From: Caldicellulosiruptor owensensis OL
GTDB taxonomy: Bacteria > Bacillota > Thermoanaerobacteria > Caldicellulosiruptorales > Caldicellulosiruptoraceae
Direction of reading: 5' to 3'
DNA: 64,000 nt
Assembly (NCBI RefSeq): GCF_000166335.1
Contig: NC_014657.1
Location: 2,297,501-2,361,500 of the forward strand
Position numbers and translations under genes: made by a program
Shown: positions 18,506 to 28,052 of the stretch, piece after piece
How the letters are laid out: each line of letters begins with the position of its first letter
Position numbering within the stretch: position 1 is the stretch's first letter
The notes under the pieces: model-generated
Told to the model about the DNA's origin: nothing
Database searches by the model: none
The model's input: only the letters and a program-made list of their open reading frames with translations

Positions 18506-18990
18506 GTCCTGCACCTTCAAGGATACATCAAGAGATAATTTTTGAGCTGACGTTAGTTATTGGAAATTATATCAAGCAAAACAATAAACTATGTAAAATA
18601 TACACAGCTCCATTTGATGTAGTTCTTGTTGAGGAAGGACATGATGAAAAGCAAGCAATAAATGTTGTCCAGCCTGATATATCAATCATATGCGATAAGA
18701 AAAAGCTCACTGAAAGAGGCTGTGTTGGAGCTCCTGAGATGATAATTGAGGTTGTATCTGAAAGCAATTCTTCACATGAGTATATCCGAAAACTCAATCT
18801 TTACACACAGTTTAAAGTCAAAGAATATTGGATTGTAAATCCAAACAACCAAACAATTTTGGTATACAGGCTCAAAGACAATGAAGAAGATTACTTACCA
18901 CCAGTAGCTTACACCTTCAGTGACGCGGTCAAGGTTGGTATCTTTGAAGACCTTATAATAGACTTTGCTCAAATCAAAGAGGTGTTATAA
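18496..18990 (+). pseudogene. Uma2 family endonuclease, N-terminally truncated
   Basis: The frame starts inside IS30-derived bases (first four codons) and then reads PAPSRIHQEI, which in intact Uma2 (DUF820) proteins lies some 40-50 residues from the start. The PD-(D/E)xK core follows: VVQPDISIICDKKK, then GAPEMIIEVVSESN and YTQFKVKEYWIV. The roughly 164-residue product lacks the first strand and helix, so it is probably inactive. The remainder is undamaged, so the truncation looks recent. Confidence 0.7.
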
Positions 18991-18991
18991 A

Positions 18992-19087
18992 ATGCCTGCC
19001 AAAATCAAAAAGAAAGGGAATAATGAAGGCAGTATATACAAAAATGAAGTTAAATCATCCGTTGGAGCAAGCAAACATAAAGGGTAA
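18992..19087 (+). pseudogene. Integrase (tyrosine recombinase) N-terminal remnant
   Basis: 31-codon frame, MPAKIKKKGNNEGSIYKNE and then a stop. KKGNNEGSIYK is the characteristic AP2-like start of phage/ICE tyrosine integrases. All downstream domains are gone. It lies about 120 bases from the 3' end of tRNA-Arg, the usual attachment target, and runs toward it. Confidence 0.6.
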
Positions 19088-19116
19088 CCACTCCTAAGAT
19101 AGTGGAGTAGTTACCC
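19082..19116. repeat. Stem-loop in integrase debris
   Basis: Inverted repeat GGGTAAC(C)ACTCC / GGAGT(A)GTTACCC with one mismatch and a short loop, followed by TAAAATTTTACAG. It could be a weak terminator or part of a former attachment region. Confidence 0.5.
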
Positions 19117-19135
19117 TAAAATTTTACAGTTTCTC

Positions 19136-19157
19136 GGGTAGCTGTAGGGTAGCTGTA
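19136..19157. repeat. Two tandem 11-bp repeats next to tRNA-Arg
   Basis: GGGTAGCTGTA is repeated exactly twice head to tail. It sits between the integrase stub and the tRNA-Arg 3' end, a position where integrase arm-type sites occur. Confidence 0.55.
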
Positions 19158-19208
19158 AAAAATGAGTTTGTAATATTATTCCAAACCTCAAAACCCTTTA
19201 AAACAACT

Positions 19209-19284
<76 letters not shown>

Positions 19285-19300
19285 ACATTTTACATTTAAA

Positions 19301-19376
<76 letters not shown>

Positions 19377-19404
19377 ACCTATTATTCTTTTTTATTAAAT
19401 TAAA

Positions 19405-19480
19405 TGGAGCTGGCGATGGGACTCGAACCCGCAACCTGCCGATTACAAGTCGGCTGCTCTACCGATTGAGCTACGCCAGC
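19405..19480 (-). tRNA. tRNA-Thr (anticodon TGT)
   Basis: 76 nt with encoded CCA. Acceptor GCTGGCG/CGCCAGC with discriminator T; anticodon loop CTTGTAA. Confidence 0.95.
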
Positions 19481-19498
19481 ACCATTTATTCTTTTAGA

Positions 19499-19583
19499 TG
19501 GTGGAGGGGGTTGGATTCGAACCAACGAAGCCTGCGGCAACAGATTTACAGTCTGCCCCCTTTGACCACTTGGGTACCCCTCC
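19499..19583 (-). tRNA. tRNA-Tyr (anticodon GTA)
   Basis: 85 nt, class II with a long variable arm and encoded CCA. Acceptor GGAGGGG; anticodon loop CTGTAAA. Confidence 0.95.
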
Positions 19584-19671
19584 ATGTTTTACTTTCAATA
19601 TAAATTTAAAGCCGACGCTTTTGTATTTTAGCACACTCTACTTTTCTTTGTCAATACCTACTTTCGCTCAA

Positions 19672-19748
19672 TGGTCGGGGTGAGAGGACTTGAACCTCCG
19701 GCCCCATGGTCCCAAACCACGTGCTCTACCAAGCTGAGCTACACCCCG
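19672..19748 (-). tRNA. tRNA-Pro (anticodon TGG)
   Basis: 77 nt with encoded CCA. Acceptor CGGGGTG/CACCCCG; anticodon loop TTTGGGA. Confidence 0.95.
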
Positions 19749-19885
19749 CCATCAGCATTTATATGATAACACCATTTTTGTTTTTAGTCAAGAGGATTAA
19801 AGAAATTTTTCTTCAAATATTGTTTCCAGTATTGTATAATTTATTATTATTGTATAATTTATTGCTGTAAGGAGGGTAAGCAAAC

Positions 19886-22183
19886 ATGAAAAAACTTCTG
19901 TGCTTGTTTCTTACTACTACCTTTATTTTGTTTTGTTTTTTAAATGTCTCATACTCAGCTTCATCACAAAAAAATGATTACAAGTATTTTGAAAATTTGC
20001 TCAAAAATAATATTACCATTGAAAAAGGCATAACCATAATTATACACGAACTTGGTTTGGATAAAAATTTACCCCAAAATCCACCGGTTATTTATGACAG
20101 TAAAAATAAAAAACCATCAGCAGAATTTTCAGGATACATTGCAGCTGCGAAAAGATATTTACCAAAAGCTATTCCACCTTTTAACTCTAATATGACAAGA
20201 ATTTTTGCAGCAAAATTTATTCTGAGCATTCTTAATTGCAATTTATATGACTCACAAAATCCTCTGGATTTGAAAATAGTAAAATCAGTTTTAACAGAAA
20301 GCAAAATTATTTCAGCTGACAAAGAAAATGATTTATATAAACCTGTTACAGGTGAGGAACTCAAAAAACTTATTAATAGAGCAAAAATTAAAATCACTGG
20401 TGTTGACATGGCAAAACCTGCATGGGAAGCTTATGCTCAGGGTAAACTAGAAGATGCAGAATATATATTTAAAAGATGTATCAGTGCAGGACTCAACATT
20501 GGAACAACACAATCATACCTTGCAAACTCATATTATGGTTTGGGATTAGTATATGCTCACCACAATAATAAGAGATATTATGACGCATATGTTATGCTCA
20601 ACCAGGCAATAAAACTTGATAATGGTGGTAAAATTGGTCAAGCAGCCAGAAAATATTTAATAGAAAAATTACCTCCCTATGAACTTGATCTTAATTACCG
20701 GACAACAAAAGAAATTACATACGAAGAAGTTATGGCACTCGTCGGACATCATCTATCCCTCAACATAAAAGAAGTACCTACAGATTTTGTCGCCAAAGAT
20801 GCAAATGGAAAAGAACCTTCACCGTGGGCTGCACCATATGTTAAACTGGCTTATTATAGAAAAAATATTCCTTCTGTACCTAGTTCATTTAACGATATTG
20901 CACCGCGATACTGGATTGCTGCCTATATCTGCAATGTCAAAGGACTAATGCATTATGATTATGAAACATATTACGATTTCAAAGATTTAGGAAATCTTGA
21001 TACTAATTACAAAATGTATGTGAGTGTGGCTGTCGACAGAGGATTAATTATGCCTGTCACTGAAGATACTTTTTCACCCTATTCTGGCATTGAGAGGAAC
21101 ATTTTGGAAGGTATTATAAAAAATCTTAAGAGTCCTAAAATACCGCAACCAAAAGATATTAAAATTCAGAACACCCCGAAATTAATAACCACATATTTTA
21201 AAGGTGTTGAGCCCGAGCAAATAGATATTTTGGAAAAAAAATCGAACCTGTTAGATATGGTTAACTTTGATGCAGTTATGTTAGGTATAGAAAGTCCCAA
21301 AGAAGGCACAAAAAGTGTAGCAACCTACTTTTATAATACTGACCTATCAAAAGCAATTAAGATAGCAAATGACTTAAAAATATCTACCTTTTTATCACTC
21401 AGCAATCTAAACAAGGGCAAATTTGATCCTGAGCTGACACATAATTTTATAAAAGATGATAGTAAAAGAAAAAGTTTAGCAGACGAATTAGTAAAGTTGG
21501 TTGATAAGTATAATCTAACAGGTGTGCATATAGACTTTGAACATCTGTACAGCAGTGATAAAGATAACTTAACAGAGTTTATCAAAATTCTATCTGAAAA
21601 ACTAAGATCGAAAAACAAAAAGCTTACAATGGTAATAGGAGCATATATGAGTGACGCTGAAGCTAATAAAAGCGTTTATGCTTTTGAAAAATTATCTGAA
21701 TATGTTGATTATTTCAATCTTATACTCTATGATGATTTTCCAAAAGGCAAATATCCATCAACAGGTATTGACGGACCAATATCAAATATAGTGAGAATAG
21801 AAAGAGTTTTAAAATATACGACACTTCGCATCCCTCCATCAAAGATACTCATGGGGATTGGTGCATACGGAATTGATTTTAACATCACAAATAAAACTGC
21901 AGAAAATGTAAAACTTGATTATATCCCAAATATTATCAAGAATGCTAAAACAGGTAGCGTAAAATATTTATTCGATTCCCAAACACAAAGCCCATATTTA
22001 GAATTTACAAATCCTGATGGTACAGTTCATAGGCTCTGGTATGAAAACAAGAAAAGTTTAGAAGAAAGAATGAAAATTGTTCACAAATATAACCTCGCAG
22101 GAATATGCTTCTACTGGCTTGGAAGTAATACCGACGAGATTTATCAAGTATTTCAAAAATACTTAAAACTAAAAGAAAATTAA
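19886..22183 (+). CDS. Secreted GH18-like glycosidase with TPR and SLH-like regions
   Basis: 765 residues. Signal peptide at 1-26 (KKLLCLFLTTTFILFCFL...SYSA). Residues ~30-130 and ~280-420 resemble S-layer homology units; 185-260 is TPR-like (GKLEDAEYIFKRCISAGLN). The last ~340 residues form a GH18-type barrel: LTGVHIDFEHLY with D550 and E552, then SEYVDYFNLILYDDFP and LAGICFYWLGSN. The DxxDxDxE signature is reduced to its final D-x-E; the first Asp positions are Thr and His. It may be a lysin or spore/wall-associated hydrolase (YaaH/YdhD-like), or a binding protein. The ATG follows AAGGAGGG with 9-base spacing. Confidence 0.75.
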   Translation: MKKLLCLFLTTTFILFCFLNVSYSASSQKNDYKYFENLLKNNITIEKGITIIIHELGLDKNLPQNPPVIYDSKNKKPSAEFSGYIAAAKRYLPKAIPPFNSNMTRIFAAKFILSILNCNLYDSQNPLDLKIVKSVLTESKIISADKENDLYKPVTGEELKKLINRAKIKITGVDMAKPAWEAYAQGKLEDAEYIFKRCISAGLNIGTTQSYLANSYYGLGLVYAHHNNKRYYDAYVMLNQAIKLDNGGKIGQAARKYLIEKLPPYELDLNYRTTKEITYEEVMALVGHHLSLNIKEVPTDFVAKDANGKEPSPWAAPYVKLAYYRKNIPSVPSSFNDIAPRYWIAAYICNVKGLMHYDYETYYDFKDLGNLDTNYKMYVSVAVDRGLIMPVTEDTFSPYSGIERNILEGIIKNLKSPKIPQPKDIKIQNTPKLITTYFKGVEPEQIDILEKKSNLLDMVNFDAVMLGIESPKEGTKSVATYFYNTDLSKAIKIANDLKISTFLSLSNLNKGKFDPELTHNFIKDDSKRKSLADELVKLVDKYNLTGVHIDFEHLYSSDKDNLTEFIKILSEKLRSKNKKLTMVIGAYMSDAEANKSVYAFEKLSEYVDYFNLILYDDFPKGKYPSTGIDGPISNIVRIERVLKYTTLRIPPSKILMGIGAYGIDFNITNKTAENVKLDYIPNIIKNAKTGSVKYLFDSQTQSPYLEFTNPDGTVHRLWYENKKSLEERMKIVHKYNLAGICFYWLGSNTDEIYQVFQKYLKLKEN

Positions 22184-22232
22184 GTAAAATAAATTACATA
22201 AAATTAATTTTGCATTCAGGAGGCTTTGAAAA

Positions 22233-22940
22233 TTGCAGTATATATTCAGCAGAGTGAGAAAAGCAATTGAAGATTTTAACATGATTGAGGACAGAGACAA
22301 AATAGCGGTTGGGGTTTCTGCCGGAAAAGACAGTCTTACCATGCTTTATACTTTAAGCTTTATGAGAAGATTTTACCCCAAAAAGTTTGATGTTGTTGCT
22401 ATCACAGTTGATATGGGATTTGAAGGAATGGATTTTTTGCCAATCAAAGAATTTTGTGATAAAATAGATGTTGAATTTCATCTTGTTCCATCACAGATAA
22501 AACAGATTGTGTTTGACATCAGAAAAGAAGAAAACCCTTGCTCGCTTTGTGCGAACCTTCGCCGTGGAATACTTAACTCAACAGCAAAAAGTCTGGGTTG
22601 CAACAAGGTTGCGCTCGGACATCACTTAGATGATGTGGTTGAAACATTTTTCCTGAGCTTATTTTATGAAGGAAGAATATACTGTTTTTCACCAAAGACA
22701 TACCTTGACAGAACTCAGGTAACAGTAATTCGACCTATGATTTATGTTAAAGAACATGACCTGAGGTCTGCTGCAAAAAAGCTTGAGCTTCCTGTAATCA
22801 CAAATCCATGCCCTGCAAACGGAAAAACTAACAGGCAAAAAATGAAAGAGTTTGTAAAAAGCTTAAAACAGTTTCACCCTGCAACCAAGGATTTAGTCTT
22901 TAATGCTATAAAGAGAAATATATGGGGGTTAAAAGACTAA
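22233..22940 (+). CDS. PP-loop ATPase, TtcA-like tRNA thiolation protein
   Basis: 235 residues. The PP-loop is VGVSAGKDSLTML (about 28-40). NPCSLCANLRRG gives the CxxC pair that binds a [4Fe-4S] cluster in TtcA, with a third Cys in TNPCPANGKT. GHHLDDVVETFFLSLF is the family hallmark. TtcA makes 2-thiocytidine at tRNA position 32; Firmicute homologues may thiolate other positions. The start is TTG at 22233, after CAGGAGG with suitable spacing. Confidence 0.85.
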   Translation: MQYIFSRVRKAIEDFNMIEDRDKIAVGVSAGKDSLTMLYTLSFMRRFYPKKFDVVAITVDMGFEGMDFLPIKEFCDKIDVEFHLVPSQIKQIVFDIRKEENPCSLCANLRRGILNSTAKSLGCNKVALGHHLDDVVETFFLSLFYEGRIYCFSPKTYLDRTQVTVIRPMIYVKEHDLRSAAKKLELPVITNPCPANGKTNRQKMKEFVKSLKQFHPATKDLVFNAIKRNIWGLKD

Positions 22941-22979
22941 ACTTTTGTAATTTTTCATAACAAAAGACCGGAGGCAATC

Positions 22980-25619
22980 GTGAAGGTGAAAAAGTTTTTA
23001 AGCTTTATCTCTTTTGCGACAATTTTATCCTTTATCTTATCAGCATTTGCAAAGCCGTACACAGAAATTTTGAGATTTAAAACAACATGGCAGATTGCTC
23101 CTCGCACATATTACGAAAAGTACGAACTTTTGACTGATGAGGGGTTTGTTGATATAAACTGCATAAAGCTTGATCTTATAGATGGCGGATTTGACTTTGA
23201 TGTGCTGAAAGCCAGCGTTGCAAACACCGGTGATTTTGTCTATAACATGGTTTATAATCAGATTGATAAAAATCCTGTTGCCGCAATAAACGCAAACTTT
23301 TTTTACACAAACACCAAGACAGACTACAATAAAATCTGGCCAATTGGAATTTCTGTATCAGGTGGCAAGATTCTATCTTCACCAAATAACAAGCAAAATA
23401 CCTTCCCGGCTTTTGTATACACAAACTCGAATGAAATTCTTTTTGACTATATAAATGGTCTTTCATACAAACTTGTAAATGTGGATTCTGGCTATGAATT
23501 CAAGATTGCACACATAAACAAGTTCACAGGCGATTTGACATACCCTATTTTGTTCACAGGCGACTATGTCCAAAAAACCATCGGAAACAAGTACAAGGGA
23601 ATTGTGGAGCTCATCATAAAAGATGGCATTATCACAGATATCAGAGAAGAAGCTCCAGCTGTGGCCTTGGATAAGGATGAATATCTTTTGGCGGCAACAG
23701 GAAACTATGCAAAAAACCTAAAAACAAACTTCAAAGTGGGCGACAAGGTGGAGATCAAGATAGACCTATCTGTTCCCCTTGAGAAAATAAAAGCTACGGC
23801 ATCTGGTAATACCTTTTTATTAAAAGATGGCAAAATACCAACTTTTACACATGAGATTGCAGGAAGGCATCCGCGCTCTGCAATTGGCATTGACAAAACT
23901 GGTCGATATCTCTATCTTGTTGCAGTTGATGGCCGAAATGGAAAGAGCATTGGACTTTCACAGGGTGAGCTTGCTCTTTTCCTGCAGTCAATTGGCGTGT
24001 GGACAGCCATAAACCTTGATGGCGGGTATTCCACACAGCTTATTGCAAAAGACAATGATGGAAACCTCAAAGCCTTTTACAACACAGGCAAGACCAGAAA
24101 GGTCTTTGACAGCATAGCAGCTTTTTATAAATACAGAGATGATAAAATTTCTACATTTTATATAGACTGTCCTAACAAGGTCTTTGCAGGCGAAGAGTAT
24201 CCCATAAAGGTTTTTGCAAAAGACAGGTTCTACAACACAATCACATATGACACTGTATATCTGAAAGTATATCAGGATGCTTATGAGATAGACATAAAAG
24301 ACGGCATCTTCACACCTTACAAAGATGGCGTTGTGACAGTATCCTGTGTGTATGAGGATGCATACCAGAAAGTTCAAGCACAAAAAAAGATTTCGGTGTA
24401 CAAACCAGAGATTTTGACCTCAAGCAAAAAGCAGCTTTATCTTTTGCCCGGGGAGTCGACAAGGCTGAGGTTTTATATAAAAGATAAGCTTGGCCACTTC
24501 AAAGAGATAGATTCAAGAAAAGTTCAAGCAGAAGAGAATCCTGCTTTCGAGTTCAAAGACGGAAGTTTTAGAGCAAAATCTAACTTTCGAGGCTTTGTAA
24601 CATTTACTTATAAAGATTTAAAATGTAGCATACCTGTTGGAATAGGTGAGACTTTACAGCTTCTACGGTCGTTTGATTATCTTGCTTTGAGCTGGCCAAA
24701 AGGTGTTTCGATGTTTCTTTCATCAAAGAACAAAACACAAGGAAAATATTCAAACAAGATATACTTCAGCGTCTCATCAACAAAAGGCAAAAGTTTCAAG
24801 CTTGATTTTAAAACTCCTGTTGACCTTACGAATATAAGCAAAATTTCATTTGACGTTTGTGCAAAAAATGTAAAAGTCTATCTTGGCTTTAAAATGCCAA
24901 ATGGCATGCAAAAAGAAGTTGAGATTGCGCAGCTCAAAAGCGACAATTTTAAAAGCTATTCCTTAAATGTAGAGAGTTACAAAACTTTAAACTATATTCT
25001 TCTCATTCCGCAAAAGACTCAAGGTTACATCTGGATTGACAATCTGAAGGGCAATATTGTAAATCTACCTCCTGTTGAAGATATAAACCAGTATGTTGCA
25101 AAGTTCGATAGTAAGCTTGCAAAATCGTCTGTTATTTTCCTGACAAAGCGTTTTGAAAACCTACCTGGTGATACCAAGAAAAAGTTAGAATCAAACCTTG
25201 GCAGTTATTTGAAATGCTACAATCTCGAAAAAGACAATCCACCATATGAAAAGAATGAAAAGTTCAATATAGTATTTTTAAAAACAAAAAGGGGTTCGAT
25301 TTTGGATTTTTCATATTATCAATGGATGAGGATTAAAAATCTATCAGCTGAAAAAAAACCATTGATTGTTGTTCTGGACATACCCTTTGAAAGCCTCAGG
25401 CAAGATGAAAAGGATATACTCATAAGACTTTTAAAATCAAAAAAAGCACCTTCAATGATCATCTGCACTACAAGCGACTACACTTATGTTGAAAGATACG
25501 ATACTCTTTATATCGGCTATGCATCAACAAATGACCTGCTTGCAAAATCAAGTACAAAAAGTGTAAACCTTGCATGTGATGTTGAGAAAGGATACATCTA
25601 TCTTGCAAGAGGGTATTAA
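22980..25619 (+). CDS. Phosphodiester glycosidase (NAGPA domain) exported protein
   Basis: 879 residues. Signal sequence at 1-24. The NAGPA domain spans ~95-380: AAINANFFYTNT, GRHPRSAIGIDKTG and TAINLDGGYSTQL are the conserved segments. Bacterial members act on cell-wall phosphodiester-linked sugars or are linked to sporulation and exopolysaccharide. The C-terminal half is beta-rich, probably Ig-like and carbohydrate-binding-like. The GTG start at 22980 follows CCGGAGG closely. It probably acts outside the cell; substrate is unknown. Confidence 0.82.
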   Translation: MKVKKFLSFISFATILSFILSAFAKPYTEILRFKTTWQIAPRTYYEKYELLTDEGFVDINCIKLDLIDGGFDFDVLKASVANTGDFVYNMVYNQIDKNPVAAINANFFYTNTKTDYNKIWPIGISVSGGKILSSPNNKQNTFPAFVYTNSNEILFDYINGLSYKLVNVDSGYEFKIAHINKFTGDLTYPILFTGDYVQKTIGNKYKGIVELIIKDGIITDIREEAPAVALDKDEYLLAATGNYAKNLKTNFKVGDKVEIKIDLSVPLEKIKATASGNTFLLKDGKIPTFTHEIAGRHPRSAIGIDKTGRYLYLVAVDGRNGKSIGLSQGELALFLQSIGVWTAINLDGGYSTQLIAKDNDGNLKAFYNTGKTRKVFDSIAAFYKYRDDKISTFYIDCPNKVFAGEEYPIKVFAKDRFYNTITYDTVYLKVYQDAYEIDIKDGIFTPYKDGVVTVSCVYEDAYQKVQAQKKISVYKPEILTSSKKQLYLLPGESTRLRFYIKDKLGHFKEIDSRKVQAEENPAFEFKDGSFRAKSNFRGFVTFTYKDLKCSIPVGIGETLQLLRSFDYLALSWPKGVSMFLSSKNKTQGKYSNKIYFSVSSTKGKSFKLDFKTPVDLTNISKISFDVCAKNVKVYLGFKMPNGMQKEVEIAQLKSDNFKSYSLNVESYKTLNYILLIPQKTQGYIWIDNLKGNIVNLPPVEDINQYVAKFDSKLAKSSVIFLTKRFENLPGDTKKKLESNLGSYLKCYNLEKDNPPYEKNEKFNIVFLKTKRGSILDFSYYQWMRIKNLSAEKKPLIVVLDIPFESLRQDEKDILIRLLKSKKAPSMIICTTSDYTYVERYDTLYIGYASTNDLLAKSSTKSVNLACDVEKGYIYLARGY

Positions 25620-25624
25620 AGCAC

Positions 25625-25659
25625 AAAAAGGTCCAGCTCTTTTGCAGTTGGACCTTTTT
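25625..25659. terminator. Bidirectional terminator
   Basis: AAAAAGGTCCA ... TGGACCTTTTT inverted repeat between the convergent glycosidase (ends 25619) and spoIVA (ends 25663). It has T tracts on both strands. Confidence 0.85.
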
Positions 25660-25662
25660 GTT

Positions 25663-27138
25663 TTAAAGTATAATACAAATAAGCCCGCCACTTCCCTCAT
25701 TTATAATTTTTTGCAATGTTTCTTTCAACTTTGCTTGAGCATCTTCTGGCATTCTGTATAGCTTGTTCTGCAAACCTTCCTTAACAAGCTCGTGCAGAGA
25801 TTTTCCAAATATATTGGACTCCCAAATCTTTTTGGGGTCATCTTCAAACTCTCTCATCAAAAAGTTTACAAGCTCTTCACTCTGTTTTTCTGTGCCAACA
25901 ATTGGTGATACCTCTGTTTCAACCTCAACTCTTATAACGTGAAGAGATGGAGCTGATGCTTTCAGTTTTACCCCAAAACTGTTTCCCCTCTTGACTATTT
26001 CAGGTGTCTCAAGCTTGAGTTCATCTAAAGCAGGTGCAACAATACCGTATCCCTTTTCTTTTGCTTCTTCAAGAGCATCTTTTAATTTATCATACTCTTT
26101 CTTTATCTGTGAAAGGGCACAGAGAAGTCTTACAAGATGATGTTCACCTTTTATCTCAAACCCGGTTGCCTCTTCAATGATCTTGAACAAAAGGCCTTCT
26201 TTGAAGTAAATTGAAAGCTCGCTCTTCCCATCTCCCAAATTTATTCCTACAACCTCGCACCTGTCAATCTGGGGATGTTGTTTCAAAATCTCAAGCTGGT
26301 CTGTTATATCTCTTATTTTGTCAAGCTTTTCTGCATAGTCCTTTATCTTTTCATAAACCTCTTTTTTGAGCCAGGACTCGCTTTCTAACTCTTCAAACCA
26401 TCTGGGCAGGTTGATTTTAACCTCAACAATAGGAAACTCAAACAGTACTGTCTCTAAAATCCTCTTTACATCCTCAATCTGCATCTGAAGACAGTTGACA
26501 ATCAAGACTGGCATTTTGTACTTCTCTTCAAGCTCTTTTTTGAGCTCTTGTGTATCGGGTGAGTAGGGTTTTGCGGTGTTGAGAACAATCACAAATGGTT
26601 TGTTGATTTGTTTTAATTCTTCAACCACTCTCTCTTCTGCCTTTATGTAGTTTTCTCGTGGTATATCAGTAATAGTACCATCTGTTGTAACAACTATTCC
26701 AATTGTTGAATGGTCCTGGATAACCTTTTTAGTGCCAATCTCTGCTGCCTCTTCAAACGGGATTGGCTTTTCAAACCACGGTGTTGTAACCATGCGCGGA
26801 TGATTTTCTTCCAAGTGCCCCATTGCACCTTCAACAAGGTACCCAACGCAGTCAACAAGCCGTACCTTTAGCCTCGCACCACTTGATAACAAAATTTCAA
26901 CAGCTTCATTAGGAACAAACTTGGGCTCTGTTGTCATTATAGTTTTGCCTTGCGCACTTTGAGGAAGTTCATCTTTTGTCCTCTCTTTTTTATATTCATC
27001 TTCAATGTTTGGAATTACAAAAAGGTCCATGAATCTTTTTATGAAGGTCGACTTTCCTGTTCTGACAGGCCCAACAACACCAATGTAAATGTCACCGTTT
27101 GTCCTTTTTGCTATTTCTCTGTAGATATCAGCATCCAT
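25663..27138 (-). CDS. spoIVA: Stage IV sporulation protein A
   Basis: 491 residues, close to the ~492 of Bacillus SpoIVA. Starts MDADIYREIAKRTNGDIYIG with Walker A GPVRTGKST (23-31) and a switch region RLVDCVGYL. SpoIVA is an ATPase that polymerises on the forespore surface as the coat basement layer. The C-terminal end KETLQKIINEGSGGLICIIL matches the family's amphipathic anchoring region. The ATG at 27138 is preceded by AGGGGG at 12 bases; an in-frame TTG six bases earlier is possible. Together with spmA/spmB it implies sporulation ancestry. Confidence 0.95.
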   Translation of the reverse strand: MDADIYREIAKRTNGDIYIGVVGPVRTGKSTFIKRFMDLFVIPNIEDEYKKERTKDELPQSAQGKTIMTTEPKFVPNEAVEILLSSGARLKVRLVDCVGYLVEGAMGHLEENHPRMVTTPWFEKPIPFEEAAEIGTKKVIQDHSTIGIVVTTDGTITDIPRENYIKAEERVVEELKQINKPFVIVLNTAKPYSPDTQELKKELEEKYKMPVLIVNCLQMQIEDVKRILETVLFEFPIVEVKINLPRWFEELESESWLKKEVYEKIKDYAEKLDKIRDITDQLEILKQHPQIDRCEVVGINLGDGKSELSIYFKEGLLFKIIEEATGFEIKGEHHLVRLLCALSQIKKEYDKLKDALEEAKEKGYGIVAPALDELKLETPEIVKRGNSFGVKLKASAPSLHVIRVEVETEVSPIVGTEKQSEELVNFLMREFEDDPKKIWESNIFGKSLHELVKEGLQNKLYRMPEDAQAKLKETLQKIINEGSGGLICIIL

Positions 27139-27235
27139 CAAAATATCTTTCCCCCTATGCAATTTCAAATGGACTTGTCAGTAAAAATATATTTGAGTAT
27201 TAAAAGAATTATTACAAAGATTTATTGATTGTAAA

Positions 27236-27282
27236 TACCCTTATAGGGTATATTGACACATAATACGTAATTGAATTATAAT
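27236..27282 (+). promoter_or_regulatory. Promoter with CsoR-type inverted repeat, FmdB gene
   Basis: TTGACA (27253-27258), 18-base spacer and TATAAT (27277-27282) form a vegetative promoter. The inverted repeat ATACCC-TTATA-GGGTAT (27235-27251) abuts the -35. The same repeat overlaps the promoter of the flavin reductase at 28947. Confidence 0.65.
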
Positions 27283-27319
27283 AAAATCAGTGTCACAAGT
27301 ATATAAGGGGGTATAAGGT

Positions 27320-27538
27320 ATGCCATTTTATGATTTGAGATGCAAGGAATGTGGTGAGGAGTTCAATATCAGAGCTTCCATTAAAGAGAGGGAAAACAAA
27401 GAGATTGAATGTCCAAACTGTCACAGTCATGAACTTGAGGCAGTTTTCAAAAGTGTAAATATAATCTCATCTTCGCGTTCAGATAGTGGCGGATATTCAT
27501 GCTCAAGCGGATGCTGCAGCGGGTCTTGTGGGTTTTAA
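27320..27538 (+). CDS. FmdB-type zinc ribbon protein
   Basis: 72 residues. MPFYDLRCKECG starts a zinc ribbon with C8-x2-C11 and C31-x2-C34, the FmdB/CxxC regulatory-protein family; role unknown. The tail is Ser/Gly/Cys-rich (SCSSGCCSGSCGF), with five extra cysteines that could bind metal or polysulfide. RBS is AAGGGGG. It is a single-gene unit, with terminator following. Confidence 0.85.
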   Translation: MPFYDLRCKECGEEFNIRASIKERENKEIECPNCHSHELEAVFKSVNIISSSRSDSGGYSCSSGCCSGSCGF

Positions 27539-27542
27539 TAAT

Positions 27543-27597
27543 AGGGCGGCTTAAAATTGTAATATTCTACATCTGCCCTCTTGTTTTTTGTTTTTAT
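27543..27597 (+). terminator. Terminator after FmdB gene
   Basis: AGGGC ... GCCCT pairing followed by CTTGTTTTTTG just past the stop; the stem is short and the loop long, so this is moderate evidence. Confidence 0.45.
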
Positions 27598-27659
27598 TTT
27601 TTTTAGTAACTGGTGTATAATAGTCTTTAAAAACCTGCAAATCTTCAAGGTGAGGTACA

Positions 27660-28007
27660 ATGTATAGGATATTTTGCGAAAGCTACCAGAACTTTTGCAA
27701 AGATTTTGAAAATAATAGAGCACAAGATGAATTCAGATATAAGATTTCAAAGGTGTTTGAGCTCATAGTAGATTTGAATAGATTCCAGCAGGAAAGAGAA
27801 AGAAACTCGGAGCTTTACAAAAACCTGTGCGACCTTCTGTGGTTTATGCAGCAAAACATCGACAAATACCCAAAATTCAAAGCATTCTTGTGGACTTTGG
27901 AGTCAAGAGAAATCGTACCTATATATTTTGGTACAACACCTCAAAACATTCTTGAAGAACAGGCAAAGCTTGCAAATATGTTTTTGAACCTTTTGTACTG
28001 GGAGTAA
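27660..28007 (+). CDS. Hypothetical protein, 115 residues
   Basis: Not recognised. Mostly helical and charged, starts MYRIFCESYQNF, with an aromatic-rich middle (CDLLWFMQQN) and end (NMFLNLLYWE). No signal or membrane segment. The ATG at 27660 follows AAGGTGAGG. It runs into the terminator at 28012 and appears monocistronic. Confidence 0.7.
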   Translation: MYRIFCESYQNFCKDFENNRAQDEFRYKISKVFELIVDLNRFQQERERNSELYKNLCDLLWFMQQNIDKYPKFKAFLWTLESREIVPIYFGTTPQNILEEQAKLANMFLNLLYWE

Positions 28008-28011
28008 AAAA

Positions 28012-28052
28012 TAAAAAGGACCTCATCGGCAAACGCCGAATCAGTCCTCTTT
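28012..28052. terminator. Terminator between convergent genes
   Basis: AGGAC-CTCAT-CGGC-AAAC-GCCG-AATCA-GTCCT hairpin with an internal loop, flanked by AAAAA and TTT tracts. It lies between genes ending at 28007 and 28051. Confidence 0.7.

Noticed and set aside
18992-19087. Functional small protein gene
   Set aside because: It has only the first half-domain of an integrase and no clear independent ribosome site; best explained as debris.
19400-19683. Protein-coding frames of 61-77 codons across the tRNA cluster on both strands
   Set aside because: They are read-through of tRNA genes; the tRNA structures explain the sequence fully.
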